In this document: piece by piece, positions 54,242-61,456 of the stretch | Layout: the number at the start of each line of letters is the position of its first letter | Position numbering within the stretch: position 1 is the stretch's first letter | From: Deltaproteobacteria bacterium | GTDB lineage: Bacteria; Myxococcota_A; UBA796; SXON01 | Assembly: GCA_947490345.1 (NCBI GenBank) | Contig: CANLGL010000022.1 | Span: 1-64,000 of the forward strand | Direction: 5' to 3' | Length of the DNA stretch: 64,000 nucleotides | Position numbers and translations under genes: made by a program | The notes under the pieces: generated by a model | Told to the model about the DNA's origin: nothing | Database searches by the model: none | The model's input: the letters and a program-made list of their open reading frames with translations, nothing else

Positions 54242-54633
54242 CCGACGCAGAACTCGTAGCGGCCGCGGCAGCGGTGCGCGAGCGCGCCTACGCACCGTAC
54301 AGCGGCTTCAAGGTCGGGGCGGCGCTCATCGCCGGCTCGGGAAAGCTCTATGTGGGCTGCAACGTGGAGAACGCCAGCTACCCGCTGTGTGTGTGCGCCG
54401 AGCGCACGGCGATCGGCACGGCCGTGGCCGCGGGCGAGACGAGAATCGTGCGCATCGCGGTGATCACGGACACCGAACCGCCGGCCAGCCCGTGTGGCGG
54501 GTGTCGGCAGGTCATCTGGGAGTTCGGCCCGGACGCCGAGGTCATCGTGGCGTCGGTCAGTGGCCTCGTTCAGGTCACCACGATCCGAACGCTGTTGCCC
54601 GCGGGCTTCGACGGCAGCGCCCTATTGCGGTGA
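54238..54633 (+). CDS. cdd: Cytidine deaminase
   Basis: Deaminates cytidine and deoxycytidine. The 131 residues contain RAYAPYSGFKVGAAL, the catalytic NVENASYPLCVCAERTA (zinc Cys and proton-shuttle Glu in CAE) and the second zinc pair PCGGCRQ. The usual length and motif spacing are kept. The GTG start overlaps the punA stop. Confidence 0.95.
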   Translation: MTDAELVAAAAAVRERAYAPYSGFKVGAALIAGSGKLYVGCNVENASYPLCVCAERTAIGTAVAAGETRIVRIAVITDTEPPASPCGGCRQVIWEFGPDAEVIVASVSGLVQVTTIRTLLPAGFDGSALLR

Positions 54634-54670
54634 GGCCGCAGGCCCCCTCGCCCTCCCCCTTGCATGACGA

Positions 54671-55978
54671 TCAGAGCGCCGGCTCGACCGCGTCTGAGGT
54701 GGCCTCGCCCGCCTCGTCGGCCGCGCCTCCACGCCCGCCCGCGCGCCCACCCCGGCGGCGACGCCGACGCCCGGCGCCTTCGGCGTCCGCCTCGTCCGAT
54801 GCCTCAACCGCAGGCGCAGGCCCGGCCCCGAGCACCCGCGCGATGATGTCCAGCCAGGCCGGTCCGTACAGCGCGGCTTGCCACCGGCGAACGCCGGGCA
54901 CCGCGGCCAGCTCGTCAAGCGTTTTCGGCGCCACGCGCACCAACTCCTGGAGCACGCCGTTGCTGACAACCGCGATCGGCGGGAGCCCGCTGTCGGTGAC
55001 CTGGGCGTTTCGCCAGTCCTTGAGCGCGCCCATCAGTCGTTCAGCCCGCGGACCGCGGAGGCCGGGTTCGCGCTTGGCCGCCTGGGGCGGAGGCGGCAAC
55101 GGGCCTTCCTCCGCCAGACCCTCCGACACGGCGGTGGCGAGCGCCTCGCCGTAGCGGCGAACGAACGGCGCATTACGACGAAAGCACGCAGTGAGCGCCT
55201 CAAGCGAATCGGGACGCCGAAACGCGATCTCGAGCATGATCTCGTCGGGAAGCACCTTGAAAGCGGGGCGATCCTGCGCTTCCGCCTCGCGCTCGCGCAA
55301 GCGGTATACGGCGCGGAGCACCTGGAGCCCGACGGGATCGAGCTCGCGACAGCCCTTGACCCGGTAGAAGTCGGCGGGATCACTCCGCGGACGTAGCCAT
55401 TCCCTCGCCTGGAGCGCGATGCACTCCTCGGCAACGTGCTCGAGCCGGCCCGCCCGGGCGAGCCGAAGCTGGAACAGGTCGCGCAGCGCCGGAAGCCAGT
55501 GGCTGTCCCCGCGGGCGTAGTCGAGGTGTTCGTCGAGCAGCGGACGCGCCGCCCAATCGTGGCGCTGCCACTTCTTGTCGATGGTCCAGCCCCACCAGTT
55601 CTTGATGAGATCGGCAAGCCCGAAGCGCGGAAACCCAAGGAACTGGGCGGCGATCATCGTGTCGAAGATGCCGTTGAACTCGAAGTTGAAGTCCCGCTTC
55701 AGACAGACGACGTCGTAGTCCGCACCGTGAAAGACCTTGATGATGGCGGGATTGGCCATGATCGGCGCCAGCGGCGACAGGTCCGGAACAAAGAGGGGGT
55801 CGATCACGAAGTCGGTTTGAAGGTCGCTGATTTGAATCAGGCAGACCTTTTCGCGAAAGTGATGCATGCTGTCCGACTCGGTGTCCACGCCGATGACTCG
55901 GGCGCGGGAGAGCTGGGCGGCACATTCGGCGAGCGCTTCGGGCGTCTCTACCAGGACAAGGGGGGTCTCACCAAACAT
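54671..55978 (-). CDS. rnd: Ribonuclease D
   Basis: 3'-5' exoribonuclease in tRNA maturation. It is 435 residues with DEDDy motifs: VIGVDTESDS, VFHGADYDVVCL, FDTMIAAQFLG, and YARGDSHWLPAL with the final Asp. An HRDC domain follows (GLQVLRAVYRLREREAEAQDRPAF). The C-terminus carries an unusual Arg/Gly-rich extension (RRRRRRGGRAGGRGG) that may add RNA affinity. The ATG at 55978 begins the conserved region. It follows ridA on the same strand with an 11-base gap. Confidence 0.92.
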   Translation of the reverse strand: MFGETPLVLVETPEALAECAAQLSRARVIGVDTESDSMHHFREKVCLIQISDLQTDFVIDPLFVPDLSPLAPIMANPAIIKVFHGADYDVVCLKRDFNFEFNGIFDTMIAAQFLGFPRFGLADLIKNWWGWTIDKKWQRHDWAARPLLDEHLDYARGDSHWLPALRDLFQLRLARAGRLEHVAEECIALQAREWLRPRSDPADFYRVKGCRELDPVGLQVLRAVYRLREREAEAQDRPAFKVLPDEIMLEIAFRRPDSLEALTACFRRNAPFVRRYGEALATAVSEGLAEEGPLPPPPQAAKREPGLRGPRAERLMGALKDWRNAQVTDSGLPPIAVVSNGVLQELVRVAPKTLDELAAVPGVRRWQAALYGPAWLDIIARVLGAGPAPAVEASDEADAEGAGRRRRRRGGRAGGRGGAADEAGEATSDAVEPAL

Positions 55979-55989
55979 CGGGCCGGGGC

Positions 55990-56394
55990 CTAACGCGGTC
56001 CCACCGATGCGGGGGGCGGGCTGACCGCAGCCACACAATCGATCTCCACCCGCACGTCTTTGGGCAGCCCCGCAACCGCGACCGTGGCGCGCGCCGGGTG
56101 CGTGGAGCCGAAATAAGCCGCATACTCCGTGTTCATCGCGGCGAAGTCGGCCATCTCCCGCAGGTAGACCGTGGTGCGCAAGACGTGTTCACGCTCACTC
56201 CCCGCCGCCAAGAGCACCGCGTCCAGGTTGGCCAACACCCGTCGTGTCTGCTCGGCGACGCCCCCCTCTACGACCGCGCCAGTAGCGGGGTCCAAGGCGA
56301 TCTGTCCGCTGCACCAGCAAAGGCCGCCATGGACCATGGCCTGACTGTAGGGGCCGATGGCGGCGGGGGCAAGGGGGGTGGAGATTGGGGTCAT
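55990..56394 (-). CDS. ridA: RidA family reactive-intermediate deaminase
   Basis: 134 residues with the YjgF/RidA signature: PAAIGPYSQAMVHGG, CSGQIALDPATG, VLRTTVYLREMADFAAMNTEYAAYFG, and the catalytic Arg region HPARATVAVAGLPKDVRVEIDCVA. It removes enamine/imine intermediates released by PLP enzymes. It is located between hpt and rnd. Confidence 0.93.
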   Translation of the reverse strand: MTPISTPLAPAAIGPYSQAMVHGGLCWCSGQIALDPATGAVVEGGVAEQTRRVLANLDAVLLAAGSEREHVLRTTVYLREMADFAAMNTEYAAYFGSTHPARATVAVAGLPKDVRVEIDCVAAVSPPPASVGPR

Positions 56395-56403
56395 CGGCGC
56401 TCC

Positions 56404-56925
56404 TCAGGGCTGGTAAACCGCGACAAACGGCAGGTTGCGGTACAGCTCACCCAGATCGAGCCCGTAGCCGACGACGAACTCGTCGGGGATGGTGAAGCCC
56501 ACGTAGTCGACCTGTACGTCAGTCTCGCGGTTTCCTGGCTTGTCGAGGAGGCACGCGACCTTCAGCGAGCGTGGTCCACGCACCGCAAGGGTACGCAAGA
56601 GGTAGTCCATCGTCAGCCCGGTATCGACGATGTCCTCGACGATGACGCAGGCCTGTCCCTCGATCGAGGCGCGGAGGTCCTGGGTGATCTGCACCGCGCC
56701 GCTCGACGAGGTGCCCCCGTGGTAGCTGGCGACCCCCAAAAACTCCAGTCGCACATCACCAGGAACGGCCCGCGCGAGGTCGGCAAGGAAAAGCACGCTG
56801 CCCTTGAGCACGGCGATGAGCGTGATGGTCTCCCCGGGATGGTCGGCCCGGAGCTGTATCCCAAGCTCAGCGACGCGAGAGGCGATCTGTTCGGCGGGGA
56901 AGAGGACCTTGAGGTTGGCTGACAT
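56404..56925 (-). CDS. hpt: Hypoxanthine phosphoribosyltransferase
   Basis: Salvages hypoxanthine and guanine using PRPP. The 173 residues contain ITLIAVLKGSVLFLADLAR, the flexible-loop Ser-Tyr SYHGGTSSSG, the PRPP motif VIVEDIVDTGLTMDYL, and VDYVGFTIPDEFVVGYGLDLGELYRNLPFV. The ATG at 56925 is two bases from the upp stop, so the two are coexpressed. Confidence 0.95.
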   Translation of the reverse strand: MSANLKVLFPAEQIASRVAELGIQLRADHPGETITLIAVLKGSVLFLADLARAVPGDVRLEFLGVASYHGGTSSSGAVQITQDLRASIEGQACVIVEDIVDTGLTMDYLLRTLAVRGPRSLKVACLLDKPGNRETDVQVDYVGFTIPDEFVVGYGLDLGELYRNLPFVAVYQP

Positions 56926-56926
56926 G

Positions 56927-57745
56927 TCACACCCAGGAGTTGTTGAGGACTTCACCCAGGCCGCCGGCGCCGGGAACGATGTACTGATGGTCGTCCAGGC
57001 CGCTCTCTTCGGCCCGGAGCACCCCGGAGGGCGACGCGAGTGCGGCTGCGCTGGAGTGTCCGCGGTCCAGGCGCACGGCGTGGACGCGCACTTCCGGGTG
57101 CCGCGCATGGACGTTGGCAAGGTACTCGGGGGTGACGATCAGGTGCACGAACACGACACGGGAGGGCCGCCCGTACCCCGCGCGCAGGTAGTGATCGAGC
57201 ACTTCGCAGAGGGATCCTCCGGTCGCTCCCATCGGGTCGGGGATGACGAGCACCGCCCCCTCGATGCTGCCGCCGATCTTCGCCCCGCTGACGGCGCTGC
57301 CGGTGACCGCTCCCGCCGCATCGGTCACCCGACTCACGAACATGTGGTCCTGACGCACACCGGAGGGCTCCAAAAGCTCGTTGAAGCGATCGTAGAAGAT
57401 CTGCGATGGGAGGATGCCGGCCCGGGCGACATCCACCACAACGACCTGCTGCCTCGGCGCGATCACGACACCCTCGTACGCCTGATCCGGATGCTTCGCG
57501 GTCATGCGGGTGGGCACACGCGAGATGATCGTCGGCAACTCACCGCTGGCGACCTTGGTGAACAGGTAGTCGAACAGGCGGGTGGCAATGCGACCGACCT
57601 CGGGCTGGTGCGCGTCCGGGTGGCCGAGGCGGGCCAGAAGCGTGAGCGGCCAGGGCTCGCCGTGCAGGCGCAGATTTTCCCCCCACGCATGGGGGGTGCC
57701 CGTGATCGAATGCAGGGGAGTCTGCCAGGTGCAATCAGGCATCAT
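56927..57745 (-). CDS. upp: Uracil phosphoribosyltransferase-like protein
   Basis: 272 residues, longer than typical Upp (about 208). The C-terminal two thirds match the family: VVVDVARAGILPSQIFYDRF, the PRPP-binding VLVIPDPMGATGGSL, and the uracil-binding QYIVPGAGGLGEVL. The extra N-terminal ~60 residues (LRLHGEPWPLTLLARLGHPDAHQ) are typical of a divergent Upp branch. The start is one of two adjacent ATG codons (57745/57742). It overlaps the tail of the upstream lipoprotein gene by about ten bases. Confidence 0.88.
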   Translation of the reverse strand: MMPDCTWQTPLHSITGTPHAWGENLRLHGEPWPLTLLARLGHPDAHQPEVGRIATRLFDYLFTKVASGELPTIISRVPTRMTAKHPDQAYEGVVIAPRQQVVVVDVARAGILPSQIFYDRFNELLEPSGVRQDHMFVSRVTDAAGAVTGSAVSGAKIGGSIEGAVLVIPDPMGATGGSLCEVLDHYLRAGYGRPSRVVFVHLIVTPEYLANVHARHPEVRVHAVRLDRGHSSAAALASPSGVLRAEESGLDDHQYIVPGAGGLGEVLNNSWV

Positions 57746-59630
57746 CGCCTCCAAGTAGGGGTGCAAACAGGGCCAGCGTGTCGAAGAGGATGGGCAAGGT
57801 GCCCCCCACATAAAGCTGCGCGAGCCACGGAACGGGTCCCGGATTGGTGAGTTCTGTCGCCGTCAGGGCGCTGCGCACACCCTCGTTCTCGAGGACTTCG
57901 GCCAGGGGGCGCACCACCGCCGCGTCCTCAAGCACGCCCGCGGTCGTCGTAAGCACAAGCAGCTCCGGATCCGCGTCGACGAGATCCCGCAAGCGCGTCA
58001 GAAGCTGACTCGTAGCGGTATCCGCACGGTTGAGCAGTCGCTCGGAATTGGCGACCGCCTCCCACGTGCTGTCCCGCTCCATCATCGTCCCGACCAGCGG
58101 CTGGAGGCGCGCCCAGGTGTCCGCGTCCGCGAACACCAGCAGCACGTCGCACAGCGCGTCGATGTCGACGGGACGGACGCCCGCGGGAAACGCTTCGGTG
58201 GCTTGACGCAGATCCGGGTCGAGCAACCCCGGAATCGCCGCGAGCAGCGACCGACTCGCCGAGGTGCTCCCGACGTCGTACAGCAGCTCCTCGATCGGAT
58301 CGACAAGATCGTGGTCATGGAGAGCGGTGGCGGTGTCGGCCACTGCGGGAATGTGCTCGTCCGTCGCGGCCAGCAGGCCGAGGAGGGCGCGCAGGAGCGC
58401 CTCTGCGGAGGGGTCGCTCAATCGATCGAGCGAAGCCAGGTCCTCGACCAGCTCCGCATCGAGCACCGGACAAGCGCCTGAATCGGCGACGAGGTCGAGG
58501 ATCGCGGTGGTGAGCGGGTAACCGAGGGCGTCACCGAGCACGTCGACGCTACCCGACGCGGTGTCGGGGTCGATCTTGGCCAACGCCTCCAGGATCACGA
58601 CCGCGAGGTTGCCGAGGTCCACATGAAGATCGGTCACCAGCAGATCGACCGAGCACTCCACCGGCTGGTTGGTGTCGTGCAACAGGCGCACCAGGCCGAC
58701 GAGGGCGCTGTCTTCGCCGTTGTCGAGGTGCCCCCCCTGCCGGTCCACCCCGGCGAGGTAGGCGAGTCCCCCATCCAGCCGCTCCCAGCGGCCGGCGTCT
58801 TCCTCGTCCTCCACCCACCGCGCCAGGGCGTCCCGGGTGTGGTCATCCGACAGGATCGGCGACGCGGCGGCGACCAGATCGACCAGGGCGTCTCCTCCGG
58901 TCAGCGTGACGACTCCGTCGCGGAGTGAGTTCCCCGTGGCCCCAGGATCGCGGTCGTTGGTGCTGTCAGCCGTCTGGTCGATGATGGTGGCCACAATTGC
59001 CGGCCACTCCGCCGCGAGCGCGCTCAGCCCGGGGTCGGAGGCCTCGGACAACAGCGCCAGCGTCCATGCCCAACGCGGGGCGTCCGACGAGCGCAGCGCC
59101 GTCGCCACCGGCGCCAGCGGGTCCAGGTCGGCATCGAGCGTCGCCGCCGCGAGCGCTGAGCCGGTCTCAAGCGCCGGCCACAATACCCCGGACGACAACG
59201 ACGCCGTGCTGTTCACGGACACGCCCAGCCCCAGCTCCGGTACCGCCACCGCGTAGGCGACCTCGAGGAAAAAGCGAGCTGTTTCAAGCGCTGCGGTCGG
59301 ATCCTCGACCACGAAGACCGCCGTCCGCAAGAGCCCGGCCAAGGACAGGCCATCGTGAGCCGCCAACGCCGAAAGCCCGGCGACCGCAGAGCCCCCGACC
59401 GTCCCCGAGCGCGTGGGAAGGTCGAGCGCCGCGTCGAGCCGGGCGAGAGGCTGGACGGTCCCCTGCCGATTCAGGCACGCGAAGGCCGCGTGGAGCTCGG
59501 TGTTGTCCGTCCCGTCCACGCCGTCGGCGAAATTGAACTCGTGGCACGGCCCGGACGGGGCGAGGGCCTCCCCCCAACGGGCCCCGCTGTCAACGGGGAC
59601 ACAGGCCCAGAGGAGAAGGAGCACCACCAC
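57735..59630 (-). CDS. Large hypothetical lipoprotein
   Basis: 631 residues. Signal VVLLLLWAC with lipobox LWAC. The rest is all-helical and Leu/Ala/Asp-rich, with several Cys early on (GPCHEFNF, FACLNRQG, VECSVDL, GACPVLD) and a repeat-like series of helices resembling HEAT/ARM repeats (for example ALLRALLGLLAATDEHIPAV, TRLRDLVDADPELLVLTTT). The family is not recognised. The start is a GTG, the first of three, adjoining the stop of the outer-membrane protein gene. Confidence 0.6.
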   Translation of the reverse strand: MVVLLLLWACVPVDSGARWGEALAPSGPCHEFNFADGVDGTDNTELHAAFACLNRQGTVQPLARLDAALDLPTRSGTVGGSAVAGLSALAAHDGLSLAGLLRTAVFVVEDPTAALETARFFLEVAYAVAVPELGLGVSVNSTASLSSGVLWPALETGSALAAATLDADLDPLAPVATALRSSDAPRWAWTLALLSEASDPGLSALAAEWPAIVATIIDQTADSTNDRDPGATGNSLRDGVVTLTGGDALVDLVAAASPILSDDHTRDALARWVEDEEDAGRWERLDGGLAYLAGVDRQGGHLDNGEDSALVGLVRLLHDTNQPVECSVDLLVTDLHVDLGNLAVVILEALAKIDPDTASGSVDVLGDALGYPLTTAILDLVADSGACPVLDAELVEDLASLDRLSDPSAEALLRALLGLLAATDEHIPAVADTATALHDHDLVDPIEELLYDVGSTSASRSLLAAIPGLLDPDLRQATEAFPAGVRPVDIDALCDVLLVFADADTWARLQPLVGTMMERDSTWEAVANSERLLNRADTATSQLLTRLRDLVDADPELLVLTTTAGVLEDAAVVRPLAEVLENEGVRSALTATELTNPGPVPWLAQLYVGGTLPILFDTLALFAPLLGGDDA

Positions 59631-60203
59631 TCAGTCGAAGAGGTACCGAATCCCGGCGGTCATCTCGGCCGACGGGAAAAGGCGCTTGCGGTAGCGAATG
59701 CCGCCGACCGCCTCGGCATGAGCCTGCATGCGCCGCGCGAAGGTGTAGGTGAAGCCCACGCCGGCGTTCGCCCTGAAGAACTCGGTCTGGTCGGACGTCA
59801 TGATCGCCGAGCCCAGGATGCCCAGGATGCACATCTGGAAGGCCTGGGCATCGCCCAAGACGCCAAACTGGATGCCCGCGTCCACGACGCCCAGACTCCG
59901 CCAATCCTCTGTACGCAGGTTGAACGTGTACTTTTCGGCATCAGGGGGAGGCTGCACCGGCGCGTCACCCATGTAGTACACGCGCAAAAACGCGTTGATC
60001 TTGTAGTCCTTGTCGCCCAGGACCAGCTCCAACCCGCCGCCCGTGTCCAGGTTCATCTGGTCGATCGGGTCCTGCTGCTGCGCTTCGCCAATCGAGTTTT
60101 CGGCGTAGTAGTAGACGCGATCACCGTGGAAGCCACCGCGGCCGATGAGGCCGACGCCGCCGGCAAGGGCGGGAGAAGCGAGAAGTGCGAGAGCAGAGAG
60201 CAT
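59631..60203 (-). CDS. Putative outer-membrane beta-barrel protein
   Basis: 190 residues. The signal peptide is LSALALLASPALA. The mature part has alternating strands with aromatic residues (GFHGDRVYYYAEN; INAFLRVYYMGDAP; AGVGFTYTFARRMQAHAEAVGGIRYRKRLF) and ends TAGIRYLFD, typical of small barrels. The ATG at 60203 fits the signal peptide. It heads the operon with the lipoprotein and upp-hpt-ridA-rnd downstream, although those are functionally unrelated. Confidence 0.65.
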   Translation of the reverse strand: MLSALALLASPALAGGVGLIGRGGFHGDRVYYYAENSIGEAQQQDPIDQMNLDTGGGLELVLGDKDYKINAFLRVYYMGDAPVQPPPDAEKYTFNLRTEDWRSLGVVDAGIQFGVLGDAQAFQMCILGILGSAIMTSDQTEFFRANAGVGFTYTFARRMQAHAEAVGGIRYRKRLFPSAEMTAGIRYLFD

Positions 60204-60623
60204 TTGGGGGGGTGCTCCGGGGGGAAGAGGGGCGCCCTTCCTACTATTGCGGCGGGCCCTCGGCAACGGGCGATCGAGAAACAGGGGAAGGGCGGCATCG
60301 AGGACGAATCTGTAAGCAGTCGTACACATTTCACAATCGTGTGCCGTCGGCGCTCGCCTGCCGCCGTCAAGAGTTGTGCCCCTGCGAAGCCGATCGCAGC
60401 GAGCTTTTGTGGAATCTTGATTTCTATGTATCTGTTTTTATTGATTGTTGCGGATTTTTCATCTCGACTTCCACACTCCATGCCCCCAATCTGCTCGTCC
60501 ACAGGCTCCTGATCGGGGGGTTCAATCGCTTGCCCTTATCAGCAGATTTTGCTACTGATGGCGGGTCGAAGCGAGCTGTCTGCTCGCCCATGACATCCCT
60601 GCAATCCATCCCCGGAGTCTCCC
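60204..60623. promoter_or_regulatory. HU leader and divergent promoter region with AT-rich tract
   Basis: 420 bp without a gene. The stretch around 60405-60480 is strikingly AT-rich for this genome (runs such as TCTGTTTTTATTGATTGTTG). It sits between the outer-membrane protein gene and the HU gene, so it probably contains their promoters and perhaps a DNA-bending or HU autoregulatory site. No clear -35/-10 pair could be fixed by eye. Confidence 0.45.
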
Positions 60624-60917
60624 GTGAACAAGAAAGAACTGATCGCCAAGCTCGCCAAGTCCACCGGCCTGTCCCAGGCCAAGGCCGGCGACGTCCTCAA
60701 CGCTCTCTTCACCGCCGACTCCGGCAAGGGCATCATCGCGGTCGAGCTTGACGCCGGCCACAAGGTCACCATCCCCGGCTTCGGCACCTTCGGCAGCAAG
60801 AAGCGCCCGGCCCGCACCGGCACCAACCCCGCCAACGGCAAGAAGATCAGCATCGGTGCCCGCACCTACGCCTTCTTCAAGCCCGGCAAGACCCTCCGCG
60901 AGCGCGTCTCCAAGTAG
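60624..60917 (+). CDS. hup: HU-family DNA-binding protein
   Basis: A 97-residue nucleoid protein that bends DNA. It has the HU fold: NKKELIAKLAKSTGLSQAKAGDVLNALF, VELDAGHKVTIPGFGTFG, the DNA-binding arm TGTNPANGKKISIGA, and AFFKPGKTLRERV. The GTG start has GGAG seven bases upstream. It is monocistronic: an AT-rich upstream region and a terminator hairpin downstream bound it. Confidence 0.96.
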   Translation: MNKKELIAKLAKSTGLSQAKAGDVLNALFTADSGKGIIAVELDAGHKVTIPGFGTFGSKKRPARTGTNPANGKKISIGARTYAFFKPGKTLRERVSK

Positions 60918-60948
60918 TCGCCTCGGCGAAGGTTGCCCTGGCAACCGC

Positions 60949-60984
60949 AACAGCGTCGGCCCGCGAGGGTCGGCGCTGTTTCAA
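60949..60984 (+). terminator. Rho-independent terminator after HU gene
   Basis: A 14 bp stem (60949-60962 with 60967-60980, two G-T wobbles) closed by a GCGA tetraloop and followed by T residues. It ends just downstream of the HU stop and close to the tail of the convergent lipoprotein gene. Confidence 0.75.
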
Positions 60985-61006
60985 TATAGCTCCTAGCTTT
61001 TAGCCG

Positions 61007-61456
61007 TCAGCCCGCGGTATCGCCCGTGTCGCCCGTATCGCCCGCAGTATCGGCCTCACTCACCCCGAAGTCCACCCGCGCCGATGTCCCGTGGATGTTG
61101 GAGATCGTGACCGCAGCGGCGCCGACCGCGACATCGGGCACCACGAACGTCACCGTCTCGATGCAGGCCAGGCAGTCGACGGTGCAGTCCGTGCACGCGT
61201 CGCAGGAGGTGCACTCGGCCGAGGCGCGGCAACTGTCGCACTCGTCGCACGTCGCACGGGTGACGGCGTTGACGTGAGCGGCCGTCGAGCCCACGCGCAC
61301 GGAGGTGTCCCAGAGCTCGGTCATCGGGCCGATGATTGCGACCACCTCAGTGCCGGGAGCCCCAGCGCCAGGGGTCAAAAGCGGTGCGGGCAGCTCGCAG
61401 TGCAAGGAAACCAGCTCCGACGAGGTGCTGCACGCGAGAATCAGCAGAAATACCAT
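61007..61456 (-). CDS. Small Cys-rich lipoprotein
   Basis: 149 residues. The signal MVFLLILAC carries a lipobox. An immunoglobulin-like (IPT/TIG-type) fold is suggested by VVAIIGPMTELWDTSVRVGSTA and AVTISNIHGTSARVDF. It is interrupted by a cluster of nine Cys in CxxC steps (residues ~90-120: CDECDSC, CTSCDACTDC, CLAC), which could bind metal or form disulfides. It ends in repeated Gly-Asp-Thr. Its ATG shares the A of the PBP1A stop (TGATG), implying coupling. Confidence 0.6.
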   Translation of the reverse strand: MVFLLILACSTSSELVSLHCELPAPLLTPGAGAPGTEVVAIIGPMTELWDTSVRVGSTAAHVNAVTRATCDECDSCRASAECTSCDACTDCTVDCLACIETVTFVVPDVAVGAAAVTISNIHGTSARVDFGVSEADTAGDTGDTGDTAG

